From Anomaloglossus baeobatrachus (Eukaryota; Chordata; Amphibia; Anura; Aromobatidae), in contig NC_134356.1 in the NCBI RefSeq assembly GCF_048569485.1, positions 537,437,217 through 537,501,216 on the forward strand: DNA of 64,000 bases, written 5' to 3'. Positions 1-12,500 of this stretch are shown here, in pieces. Positions within the stretch are counted from its first letter, which is position 1; each line of letters opens with the position of its first letter. The position numbers and the translations under genes were made by a program. The notes beneath the pieces are model-generated. The model did not search any database. It was not told where the DNA came from and worked only from the letters and a program-made list of their open reading frames with translations.

Positions 1-530
1 AGATGTAGGAAAAGACTTGGCCCATGCATATGCACTCACCCACTTTCCACACTTAGACTCTGGTGGATGAACAGCTACCAGTAATACAGTGGAGGATTGG
101 GCCAAACACTGAGAACGGCGCCAAGATGGAGCAGAACCCGCAGAATAGGTCTTAGCCAACAAAGAAACAGGAGGCACCCTGACTCTGATCCGAGAAGGAA
201 GACGCCTCCGGCATATAGCCGTAACAAGAGGTCAGTGTGGTGGGAATGTACCATAACAGGGACAGTGTTTGGTCACATTTTCTTTAGGAAACACAGTGAG
301 TGTCAATTATGTATTCAACGGCAAAGTGTAGGGCAGATATATTTTATTCAGGAGCACTATAATGAAACTTATGTTTAAGGACCTCTTTTGGGACATGATG
401 CAGAAGACGGGAGAAAATGGAAGTCTGCAGAGAGGAGCTGTGACTGTGAAAAGTGATCATGACATCAGGACAAAATGAAGAAAAGAAAGAGAACTTCTCC
501 AATTACAGAATATGTCATCTATAAGATACC
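1..530. other. Left flank, nothing recognised
   Basis: This is unassigned sequence left of the Ngaro-like element. It has short open frames up to about 93 codons, but none shows a domain or motif I recognise, and I see no splice-site pattern strong enough to call an exon. It ends where the terminal repeat of the retrotransposon begins at 531. Confidence 0.5.
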
Positions 531-745
531 AGAAAGCCATGGATCCCATAGGGGGAGGGGCAACATGATCAGAGGGAAGGGAGGGAATGAGGGGGTTAAT
601 AAAGTTAAAATAGGGCATTATGGGAGAATATAAGGGGATTGGTGGAAAAGGGTCCCTATAGGGGAGGGGGGGAGTATATACGTAATGGGGAGGGGTCTTA
701 CCCCCCCTTTTGACACCAGACGGCGACAGATTCCCAGGACCAGGA
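531..745 (+). repeat. Terminal repeat A1 of the Ngaro-like element
   Basis: The sequence from AGAAAGCCATGG onward recurs at about 25181-25390 with only scattered differences. The shared part includes a purine-rich GGGGAGGGG stretch and a TATATA-like box near 673-680 that could serve as a promoter. The match fades near 745, where the gag-like region begins. Confidence 0.85.
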
Positions 746-767
746 CGAGGACCAGGACATCGGCAGC

Positions 768-2842
768 GTGGACATGGCGGACCTTCAGGAGTTGGACCGG
801 ATGATACAAGCGGCGATGGCGGTGCACGGGGCCCAGGCAGTGCAGTCCCACGTCAGGGCTGCCTGGGTTTCCCCATCAGCACCTGCCCCTCGCTCCCCCT
901 CTAGCCGCGGGCGGCGTTCCAGGCCCCCGCTTAGGTACTCTCCGGGCGCAGGGGGGGCGAAGAGGCCCAGCGAGAGCCTCCCTCGGGACCCTCCACGGCG
1001 GGGCGGGTGGCAGCAGCTTCTAGCGTCTGCCCCGGCCGCCGGGAGGAATCTCCGGCAAGGCCGCGGCGGCCGAGAAAGGGGCGTGGCCAGCCCGGGGCCT
1101 TCTTCCGATGTCGGGCCTCGGGCTGGAGTGCAGAGCCCAGCGGCGTCTCCTGGCCGGGAGCGAGCCCGGCGATGGACTGAGGCCAGCGGTGGCCTGGATG
1201 GAGGCGGGCCCGGCCTGGGGCCTACTCCGGTCTCAGGACTCGGGCTAAATTTGGCAGGCCAGTGGCAGCCCGGGATCCGGGCCGTGCCCAGCGTGGATCG
1301 GAGGCACGGAGAGGGGGCGTGTCCATCCTGGGGCCTGCCCTGGATGCCGGGCCCCCGGCGGTGGGGCACGTCCCGGCGGCTGCTCCTACACAGGAGCAGG
1401 CCCGGCGGATGATGGAGGCCAGCTGTACCCCCCGAGGACGGTGGGGGGGCCAGGCGCAGGCAGCCAGCAGGGGGACCGGTGTGGGCAGGCGCCACCCGGA
1501 TACCTGCGAGGCTGCGGAGAGAAGGAGGGATGGCGGGAACCCCCTGCTGCGACTTCCAGGTCCCTCAGGTCAGCAGCACTGCGTCCGGCGGCCGCGGTCT
1601 CCCTCGGGCGGGGGAGAACCCGGCGGGAGGTCCCGGTCGGAGGCCCTGAAGGGCAGGAAACAACGGTGGGGAGCCCCCCAAGCCTGGGGAGAGGCTCCTC
1701 CAGGAAGAGGACGCGGTCGGCGGCGGCCCAGGGGACAGGACGGTCTTGTGGGCTGTCACCGCACAGAAAGCAGAGGACGCCCACTGCCAGTGCCCATGCG
1801 GCGGCCAAGGAGGGTGGCCGTGGTGGAGGGGACGCATCGGCTGCGTCCTCTGGAGCTGGGACGGTGGAGGACTGCTACAGTGAGGAAGAAGAAAGAGCCC
1901 TCAGGTCGGGGGACGAATCAGAGGAGCAGATGGCAGAGGACATCACAATACCGATTTCGATATCTGCGTCACGGTCAGGTGAGCTAGCCGTAGATTCGGC
2001 ATTGCTTGCGGCGCGGGGTGCTGGTGTTGGGGAGGTGGCTGCGGGCACGGCAGCGCCAGAGGGGTCAGCTTTGCTTAGTCAGTTGCTGGGGTTTTTGCAG
2101 GGTTTATCGTGAGCGCCAGCGGTGGTCTGGACGGGGTCAGCGGCGGATGGCGCAGCAGCGGCCAACAGCGAGAAGGCGCCGGTGGGGACAGGTGCAGTTA
2201 GCGGAGTAGTGGAGTCCGTGAGCGACAAAGCAGGAGAAAAGGAGAAGGAAAAGGAGGATGAGGTGGTGCGGCTGGATGACAAGGCGAAGAGCGAGCTGTA
2301 TGTGTGCTTTGAGGGACTGCTAGGGGCGCACCTCAAAAAAGAGGTGAGGGAAAAAAATTTGGAAAGGGGAGTATGTGCAGATATTTTCCCTACTACCCCT
2401 GGAGAAATTTAACCTAGACAAGGTGAAGCCGAGCAATTCCAAGAAGGAAAAGGAGGAGGAATAAAAACGCTGTTATAGGCTCATTCCTCGTTCCTTTTCC
2501 AATTGGTTGCAGGCATTCGCAATTTTGGCCAGCGTGATAGGGGAAAAGGAGCCGGAGCATTGCTCGGCTCTGTTCGGCTATATGGATGCAATCGGGGAGG
2601 CGTATCGCACGTATGGGGGCTTGGCATGGCTGCGGTATGATGAGCAGTTAAGGCAGCGGAAGGCGTTGCAGTCCGGCATGCGGTGGGACTATAAGGACAT
2701 TTCCTTATGGATGCGTTTAATGGCGGCCCCGAGCCAGCCCTTTCGTGGCGGCACCGGGGAAATGGGAGCCGGGCCATCGGGTATCTAGAAAAAGGGCTTG
2801 TGCTGGCAATTTAACGAAGGCCAGTGCAAATTTGGTGCAGAG
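768..2842 (+). pseudogene. gag-like region of the Ngaro-like element (fossil)
   Basis: GC-rich coding-like sequence downstream of A1. The first part is proline-, glycine- and arginine-rich low-complexity sequence. The recognisable part is about 2507-2788, with motifs such as YGGLAWLRYDEQ and MRWDYKDISLWMRLM that resemble the C-terminal half of ORF1 (gag-like) proteins in DIRS/Ngaro elements. A cysteine-rich nucleic-acid-binding motif follows near 2790-2842 and is interrupted there by the hAT-type insertion; its other half lies just right of 18799. The region is broken. In the family this protein packages element RNA. Confidence 0.65.
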
Positions 2843-3120
2843 TAGAGTTGAGCGCGGTTCGTGGTTCGTGGTTCTCCAGTTCTAGGCTCGAGTGATTTTG
2901 GGGGCTGTTCGAGATCGAACTAGAACTCGAGCTTTTTGCAAAAGCTCGATAGTTCTAGATAAGTTCGAGAACAGTTCTAGCAGCAAAAAGCAGGGCTTTT
3001 TACAGCTACAGTGTGCAGCAGCCATCGCTGGCAGCCTGCCAGAAGCTGGTAACCAAGATAAACATCGGGTATCCAAGCAAAGCGCTTTGGTTAGTAACCC
3101 GATGTTTACCCTAGTTACGT
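2843..3120 (+). repeat. 5' terminal region of the hAT-type element
   Basis: It begins with the inverted terminal repeat and continues with a CTCGAG/GTTCTAG-rich hairpin-prone stretch (about 2880-2980) shared with 38017-38160. From about 3048 to 3115 it contains AACATCGGGTA and its reverse complement, also found inside the fold-back element at 44867-45596. Confidence 0.75.
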
Positions 3121-3167
3121 GCAGGAAGCCCACACTTCCCCGCTCAGCTCACTCCGCCCCCTCCTGC

Positions 3168-3170
<3 letters not shown>

Positions 3171-3234
<64 letters not shown>
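3171..3234. repeat. (CA)n microsatellite
   Basis: About 32 uninterrupted AC dinucleotides. It opens meaningless His/Thr and Val/Cys frames in both directions. Confidence 0.99.
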
Positions 3235-3236
<2 letters not shown>

Positions 3237-3519
3237 TCCCGCTCGGCTTACCTGCGGTCGGCCCGGGGGCAGCAGTCCTTGGCACTGGAAACTGTGCCTG
3301 CCGGCCCTTTAAGGCCACTGTGTTCTCCTGCATTGAGCATCATCTGTGGGCGGAGCTACGGCCCGGCGTCCTGCTCGGTCGCACAGATGAAGGAGTCACA
3401 GTGCCAGCCAGCGACCCCCAGCACATCGCTTCCCTCCGGCGCTGTGTGGGCCCCATCTGCACCGTGACCTGATCAGTATGTGGGACATCACTCCCTCCCC
3501 GCCCCTCCCTGTCCCCCCG

Positions 3520-3592
3520 TGCGTGTGTGGGCCCCGCAGAGCCGCGTGTGTGGCCCCCGGAGCCGCGTGTGTGGGCCCCGCAGAGCAAGGTG
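3520..3592. repeat. Short GC-rich tandem repeat at the edge of the array
   Basis: Roughly three copies of a GTGTGTGGGCCCCGCAGAGC-like unit of about 25-28 bp, directly left of the large minisatellite. The CGCAGAGC segment resembles the GCAGAGCAG core of the array unit. It may be where the array began (inference). Confidence 0.7.
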
Positions 3593-6500
3593 TGTGTTTG
3601 TATGTATGCATGCAGCAGAGCAGTATGCGTGTCTGTATGTATGTATGTATGTAAATATGCAGCAGAGCAGTATGCGTGTCTGTATGTATGTATGTATGTA
3701 TGCAGCAGAGCAGTATGCGTGTCTATATGTATGTATGTATATATGCAGCAGAGCAGTATGCGTGTCTATATGTATGTATGTATGCAGCAGAGCAGTATGC
3801 GTGTATGTATGTATGTATATATGCAGCAGAGCAGTATACGTGTCTGTATGTATGTATATATGCAGCAGAGCAGTATGCGTGTCTGTATGTATGTATGTAT
3901 ATATGCAGCAGAGCAGTATACGTGTCTGTATGTATGTATATATGCAGCAGAGCAGTATGCGTGTCTGTATGTATGTATGCAGCAGAGCAGTATGCGTGTC
4001 TATATGTATGTATGTATATATGCAGCAGAGCAGTATGCGTGTCTATATGTATGTATGTATGCAGCAGAGCAGTATGCGTGTCTGTATGTATGTATATATG
4101 CAGCAGAGCAGTATGCGTGTCTATATGTATGTATATATGCAGCAGAGCAGTATGCGTGTCTGTATGTATGTATATATGCAGCAGAGCAGTATGCGTGTCT
4201 ATATGTATGTATATATGCAGCAGAGCAGTATGCGTGTCTATATGTATGTATATATGCAGCAGAGCAGTATGCGTGTCTATATGTATGTATGTATATATGC
4301 AGCAGAGCAGTATGCATGTCTGTATGTATGTATATATGCAGCAGAGCAGTATGCGTGTCTAAATGTATGTATGTATATATGCAGCAGAGCAGTATGCGTG
4401 TCTATATGTATGTATGTATATATGCAGCAGAGCAGTATGCGTGTATGTATGTATATATGCAGCAGAGCAGTATGCGTGTCTGTATGTATGTATATATGCA
4501 GCAGAGCAGTATGCGTGTCTGTATGTATGTATATATGCAGCAGAGCAGTATGCGTGTCTATATGTATGTATATATGCAGCAGAGCAGTATGCGTGTCTAT
4601 ATGTATGTATATATGCAGCAGAGCAGTATGCGTGTCTATATGTATGTATGTATATATGCAGCAGAGCAGTATGCGTGTCTGTATGTATGTATATATGCAG
4701 CAGAGCAGTATGCGTGTCTATATGTATGTATATATGCAGCAGAGCAGTATGCGTGTCTATATGTATGTATATATGCAGCAGAGCAGTATGCGTGTCTATA
4801 TGTATGTATGTATATATGCAGCAGAGCAGTATGCATGTCTGTATGTATGTATATATGCAGCAGAGCAGTATGCGTGTCTAAATGTATGTATGTATATATG
4901 CAGCAGAGCAGTATGCGTGTCTATATGTATGTATGTATATATGCAGCAGAGCAGTATGCGTGTATGTATGTATATATGCAGCAGAGCAGTATGCGTGTCT
5001 GTATGTATGTATATATGCAGCAGAGCAGTATGCGTGTCTGTATGTATGTATGTATATATGCAGCAGAGCAGCATGCGTGTCTATATGTATGTATATATGC
5101 AGCAGAGCAGTATGCGTGTCTATATGTATGTATATATGCAGCAGAGCAGTATGCGTGTCTATATGTATGTATGTATATATGCAGCAGAGCAGTATGCGTG
5201 TCTGTATGTATGTATATATGCAGCAGAGCAGTATGCGTGTCTATATGTATGTATGTATATATGCAGCAGAGCAGTATGCGTGTCTGTATGTATGTATATA
5301 TGCAGCAGAGCAGTATGCGTGTCTGTATGTATGTATATATGCAGCAGAGCAATATGCGTGTCTGTATGTATGTATGTATATATGCAGCAGAGCAGTATGC
5401 GTGTCTATATGTATGTATATATGCAGCAGAGCAGTATGCGTGTCTGTATGTATGTATATATGCAGCAGAGCAATATGCGTGTCTGTATGTATGTATGTAT
5501 ATATGCAGCAGAGCAGTATGCGTGTCTATATGTATGTATATATGCAGCAGAGCAGTATGCGTGTCTGTATGTATGTATATATGCAGCAGAGCAGTATGCG
5601 TGTCTGTATGTATGTATGTATATATGCAGCAGAGCAGTATGCGTGTCTGTATGTATATATGCAGCAGAGCAGTATGCGTGTCTGTATGTATATATGCAGC
5701 AGAGCAGTATGCGTGTCTGTATGTATGTATATATGCAGCAGAGCAGTATGCGTGTCTATATGTATGTATGTATATATGCAGCAGAGCAGTATACGTGTCT
5801 GTATGTATGTATGTATGTATATATGCAGCAGAGCAGTATGCGTGTCTATATGTATGTATATATGCAGCAGAGCAGTATGCGTGTCTGTATGTATGTATGT
5901 ATATATGCAGCAGAGCAGTATGCGTGTCTGTATGTATGTATATATGCAGCAGAGCAGTATGCGTGTCTGTCTGTATGTATGTATATATGCAGCAGAGCAG
6001 TATGTATGTGTGTCTGTATGTATGTATGTATATATGCAGCAGAGCAGTATGTGTGTCTGTATGTATGTATGTATATATGCAGCAGAGCAGTATGCGTGTC
6101 TGTATGTATGTATATATGCAGCAGAGCAGTATGCGTGTCTGTATGTATGTATATATGCAGCAGAGCAGTATGCGTGTCTGTATGTATGTATGTATATATG
6201 CAGCAGAGCAGTATGCGTGTCTGTATGTATGTATATATGCAGCAGAGCAGTATGCGTGTCTGTATGTATGTATATATGCAGCAGAGCAATATGCGTGTCT
6301 GTATGTATGTATATATGCAGCAGAGCAGTATGCGTGTCTGTATGTATGTATATATGCAGCAGAGCAGTATGCGTGTCTGTATGTATGTATGTATATATGC
6401 AGCAGAGCAGTATGCGTGTCTGTAAGTATGTATATATGCAGCAGAGCAGTATGCGTGTCTGTATGTATGTATGTATATATGCAGCAGAGCAGTATGCGTG

Positions 6501-9500
6501 TCTGTATGTATGTATGTATATATGCAGCAGAGCAGTATGCGTGTCTGTATGTATGTATATATGCAGCAATGCAGTATGCGTGTCTGTATGTATGTATATA
6601 TGCAGCAGAGCAGTATGCGTGTCTGTATGTATGTATGTATATATGCAGCAGAGCAGTATACGTGTCTGTATGTATGTATATATGCAGCAGAGCAGTATGC
6701 GTGTCTGTATGTATGTATATATGCAGCAGAGCAGTATGCGTGTCTGTATGTATGTATATATGCAGCAGAGCAGTATACGTGTCTGTATGTATGTATGTAT
6801 ATATGCAGCAGAGCAGTATGCGTGTCTGTATGTATATATATATGCAGCAGAGCAGTATGTGTGTATGTATGTATGTATATATGCAGCAGAGCAGTATGCG
6901 TGTCTGTATGTATGTATATATGCAGCAGAGCAGTATGCATGTATGTATGTATGTATATATGCAGCAGAGCAGTATGCGTGTATGTATGTATATATGCAGC
7001 AGAGCAGTATGCGTGTCTGTATGTATATATATATGCAGCAGAGCAGTATGCGTGTATGTATGTATGTATATATGCAGCAGAGCAGTATGCGTGTCTGTAT
7101 GTATGTATATATGCAGCAGAGCAGTATGCGTGTCTGTATGTATGTATATATGCAGCAGAGCAGTATGCGTGTCTGTATGTATATATATATGCAGCAGAGC
7201 AGTATGCGTGTATGTATGTATGTATATATGCAGCAGAGCAGTATGCGTGTCTGTATGTATGTATATATGCAGCAGAGCAGTATGCGTGTCTGTATGTATG
7301 TATATATGCAGCAGAGCAGTATACGTGTCTGTATGTATGTATGTATATATGCAGCAGAGCAGTATGCGTGTCTGTATGTATGTATATATGCAGCAGAGCA
7401 GTATGCGTGTCTGTTTGTATGTATATATGCAGCAGAGCAGTATGCGTGTCTGTATGTATATATATATGCAGCAGAGCAGTATGCGTGTATGTATGTATGT
7501 ATATATGCAGCAGAGCAGTATGCGTGTCTGTATGTATGTATGTATATATGCAGCAGAGCAGTATGCGTGTCTGTATGTATGCATGTATGCAGCAGAGCAG
7601 TATGCGTGTCTGTATGTATGTATGTATATATGCAGCAGAGCAGTATGCCTGTCTGTATGTATGTATATATGCAGCAGAGCAGTATGCGTGTCTATATGTA
7701 TGTATGTATGCAGCAGAGCAGTATGCGTGTCTGTATGTATGTATGTATATATGCAGCAGAGCAGTATGCGTGTCTGTATGTATGTATATATGCAGCAGAG
7801 CAGTATGCGTGTCTGTATGTATGTATATATGCAGCAGAGCAGTATGCGTGTCTGTATGTATGTATATATGCAGCAGAGCAGTATGCGTGTCTGTATGTAT
7901 GTATATATGCAGCAGAGCAGTATGCGTGTCTGTATGTATGTATGTATATATGCAGCAGAGCAGTATGCGTGTCTGTAAGTATGTATATATGCAGCAGAGC
8001 AGTATGCGTGTCTGTATGTATGTATATATGCAGCAGAGCAGTATGCGTGTCTGTATGTATGTATGTATATATGCAGCAGAGCAGTATGCGTGTCTGTATG
8101 TATGTATGTATATATGCAGCAGAGCAGTATGCGTGTCTATATGTATATATGCAGCAGAGCAGTATGCGTGTCTGTATGTATGTATATATGCAGCAGAGCA
8201 GTATGCGTGTCTATATGTATGTATATATGCAGCAGAGCAGTATGCGTGTCTGTCTGTATGTATGTATATATGCAGCAGAGCAGTATGCGTGTCTATATGT
8301 ATGTATATATGCAGCAGAGCAGTATGCGTGTCTGTATGTATGTATATATGCAGCAGAGCAGTATGCGTGTCTATATGTATGTATGCAGCAGAGCAGTATG
8401 CGTGTCTGTATGTATGTATGTATGTATATATGCAGCAGAGCAGTATGCGTGTCTGTATGTATGTATATATGCAGCAGAGCAGTATGCGTGTATGTATGTA
8501 TATATGCAGCAGAGCAGTATGCGTGTCTGTATGTATGTATATATGCAGCAGAGCAGTATGCGTGTCTGTATGTATGTATATATGCAGCAGAGCAGTATGC
8601 GTGTCTATATGTATGTATATATGCAGCAGAGCAGTATGCGTGTCTATATGTATGTATATATGCAGCAGAGCAGTATGCGTGTCTATATGTATGTATGTAT
8701 ATATGCAGCAGAGCAGTATGCGTGTCTGTATGTATGTATATATGCAGCAGAGCAGTATGCGTGTCTATATGTATGTATATATGCAGCAGAGCAGTATGCG
8801 TGTCTATATGTATGTATATATGCAGCAGAGCAGTATGCGTGTCTATATGTATGTATGTATATATGCAGCAGAGCAGTATGCATGTCTGTATGTATGTATA
8901 TATGCAGCAGAGCAGTATGCGTGTCTAAATGTATGTATGTATATATGCAGCAGAGCAGTATGCGTGTCTATATGTATGTATGTATATATGCAGCAGAGCA
9001 GTATGCGTGTATGTATGTATATATGCAGCAGAGCAGTATGCGTGTCTGTATGTATGTATATATGCAGCAGAGCAGTATGCGTGTCTGTATGTATGTATGT
9101 ATATATGCAGCAGAGCAGCATGCGTGTCTATATGTATGTATATATGCAGCAGAGCAGTATGCGTGTCTATATGTATGTATATATGCAGCAGAGCAGTATG
9201 CGTGTCTATATGTATGTATGTATATATGCAGCAGAGCAGTATGCGTGTCTGTATGTATGTATATATGCAGCAGAGCAGTATGCGTGTCTATATGTATGTA
9301 TGTATATATGCAGCAGAGCAGTATGCGTGTCTGTATGTATGTATATATGCAGCAGAGCAGTATGCGTGTCTGTATGTATGTATATATGCAGCAGAGCAAT
9401 ATGCGTGTCTGTATGTATGTATGTATATATGCAGCAGAGCAGTATGCGTGTCTATATGTATGTATATATGCAGCAGAGCAGTATGCGTGTCTGTATGTAT

Positions 9501-12500
9501 GTATATATGCAGCAGAGCAATATGCGTGTCTGTATGTATGTATGTATATATGCAGCAGAGCAGTATGCGTGTCTATATGTATGTATATATGCAGCAGAGC
9601 AGTATGCGTGTCTGTATGTATGTATATATGCAGCAGAGCAGTATGCGTGTCTGTATGTATGTATGTATATATGCAGCAGAGCAGTATGCGTGTCTGTATG
9701 TATATATGCAGCAGAGCAGTATGCGTGTCTGTATGTATATATGCAGCAGAGCAGTATGCGTGTCTGTATGTATGTATATATGCAGCAGAGCAGTATGCGT
9801 GTCTATATGTATGTATGTATATATGCAGCAGAGCAGTATACGTGTCTGTATGTATGTATGTATGTATATATGCAGCAGAGCAGTATGCGTGTCTATATGT
9901 ATGTATATATGCAGCAGAGCAGTATGCGTGTCTGTATGTATGTATGTATATATGCAGCAGAGCAGTATGCGTGTCTGTATGTATGTATATATGCAGCAGA
10001 GCAGTATGCGTGTCTGTCTGTATGTATGTATATATGCAGCAGAGCAGTATGTATGTGTGTCTGTATGTATGTATGTATATATGCAGCAGAGCAGTATGTG
10101 TGTCTGTATGTATGTATGTATATATGCAGCAGAGCAGTATGCGTGTCTGTATGTATGTATATATGCAGCAGAGCAGTATGCGTGTCTGTATGTATGTATA
10201 TATGCAGCAGAGCAGTATGCGTGTCTGTATGTATGTATGTATATATGCAGCAGAGCAGTATGCGTGCCTGTATGTATGTATATATGCAGCAGAGCAGTAT
10301 GCGTGTCTGTATGTATGTATATATGCAGCAGAGCAATATGCGTGTCTGTATGTATGTATATATGCAGCAGAGCAGTATGCGTGTCTGTATGTATGTATAT
10401 ATGCAGCAGAGCAGTATGCGTGTCTGTATGTATGTATGTATATATGCAGCAGAGCAGTATGCGTGTCTGTAAGTATGTATATATGCAGCAGAGCAGTATG
10501 CGTGTCTGTATGTATGTATGTATATATGCAGCAGAGCAGTATGCGTGTCTGTATGTATGTATGTATATATGCAGCAGAGCAGTATGCGTGTCTGTATGTA
10601 TGTATATATGCAGCAATGCAGTATGCGTGTCTGTATGTATGTATATATGCAGCAGAGCAGTATGCGTGTCTGTATGTATGTATGTATATATGCAGCAGAG
10701 CAGTATACGTGTCTGTATGTATGTATATATGCAGCAGAGCAGTATGCGTGTCTGTATGTATGTATATATGCAGCAGAGCAGTATGCGTGTCTGTATGTAT
10801 GTATATATGCAGCAGAGCAGTATACGTGTCTGTATGTATGTATGTATATATGCAGCAGAGCAGTATGCGTGTCTGTATGTATATATATATGCAGCAGAGC
10901 AGTATGTGTGTATGTATGTATGTATATATGCAGCAGAGCAGTATGCGTGTCTGTATGTATGTATATATGCAGCAGAGCAGTATGCATGTATGTATGTATG
11001 TATATATGCAGCAGAGCAGTATGCGTGTATGTATGTATATATGCAGCAGAGCAGTATGCGTGTCTGTATGTATATATATATGCAGCAGAGCAGTATGCGT
11101 GTATGTATGTATGTATATATGCAGCAGAGCAGTATGCGTGTCTGTATGTATGTATATATGCAGCAGAGCAGTATGCGTGTCTGTATGTATGTATATATGC
11201 AGCAGAGCAGTATGCGTGTCTGTATGTATATATATATGCAGCAGAGCAGTATGCGTGTATGTATGTATGTATATATGCAGCAGAGCAGTATGCGTGTCTG
11301 TATGTATGTATATATGCAGCAGAGCAGTATGCGTGTCTGTATGTATGTATATATGCAGCAGAGCAGTATACGTGTCTGTATGTATGTATGTATATATGCA
11401 GCAGAGCAGTATGCGTGTCTGTATGTATGTATATATGCAGCAGAGCAGTATGCGTGTCTGTATGTATGTATATATGCAGCAGAGCAGTATGCGTGTCTGT
11501 ATGTATATATATATGCAGCAGAGCAGTATGCGTGTATGTATGTATGTATATATGCAGCAGAGCAGTATGCGTGTCTGTATGTATGTATGTATATATGCAG
11601 CAGAGCAGTATGCGTGTCTGTATGTATGCATGTATGCAGCAGAGCAGTATGCGTGTCTGTATGTATGTATGTATATATGCAGCAGAGCAGTATGCCTGTC
11701 TGTATGTATGTATATATGCAGCAGAGCAGTATGCGTGTCTATATGTATGTATGTATGCAGCAGAGCAGTATGCGTGTCTGTATGTATGTATGTATATATG
11801 CAGCAGAGCAGTATGCGTGTCTGTATGTATGTATATATGCAGCAGAGCAGTATGCGTGTCTGTATGTATGTATATATGCAGCAGAGCAGTATGCGTGTCT
11901 GTATGTATGTATATATGCAGCAGAGCAGTATGCGTGTCTGTATGTATGTATATATGCAGCAGAGCAGTATGCGTGTCTGTATGTATGTATGTATATATGC
12001 AGCAGAGCAGTATGCGTGTCTGTAAGTATGTATATATGCAGCAGAGCAGTATGCGTGTCTGTATGTATGTATATATGCAGCAGAGCAGTATGCGTGTCTG
12101 TATGTATGTATGTATATATGCAGCAGAGCAGTATGCGTGTCTGTATGTATGTATGTATATATGCAGCAGAGCAGTATGCGTGTCTATATGTATATATGCA
12201 GCAGAGCAGTATGCGTGTCTGTATGTATGTATATATGCAGCAGAGCAGTATGCGTGTCTATATGTATGTATATATGCAGCAGAGCAGTATGCGTGTCTGT
12301 CTGTATGTATGTATATATGCAGCAGAGCAGTATGCGTGTCTATATGTATGTATATATGCAGCAGAGCAGTATGCGTGTCTGTATGTATGTATATATGCAG
12401 CAGAGCAGTATGCGTGTCTATATGTATGTATGCAGCAGAGCAGTATGCGTGTCTGTATGTATGTATGTATGTATATATGCAGCAGAGCAGTATGCGTGTC

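Noticed and set aside
768-1987. Several overlapping GC-rich frames of 200-240 codons on both strands
   Set aside because: High GC removes stops by chance. Only the plus-strand region fits the gag-like part of the Ngaro-like element; the minus-strand frames have no support.
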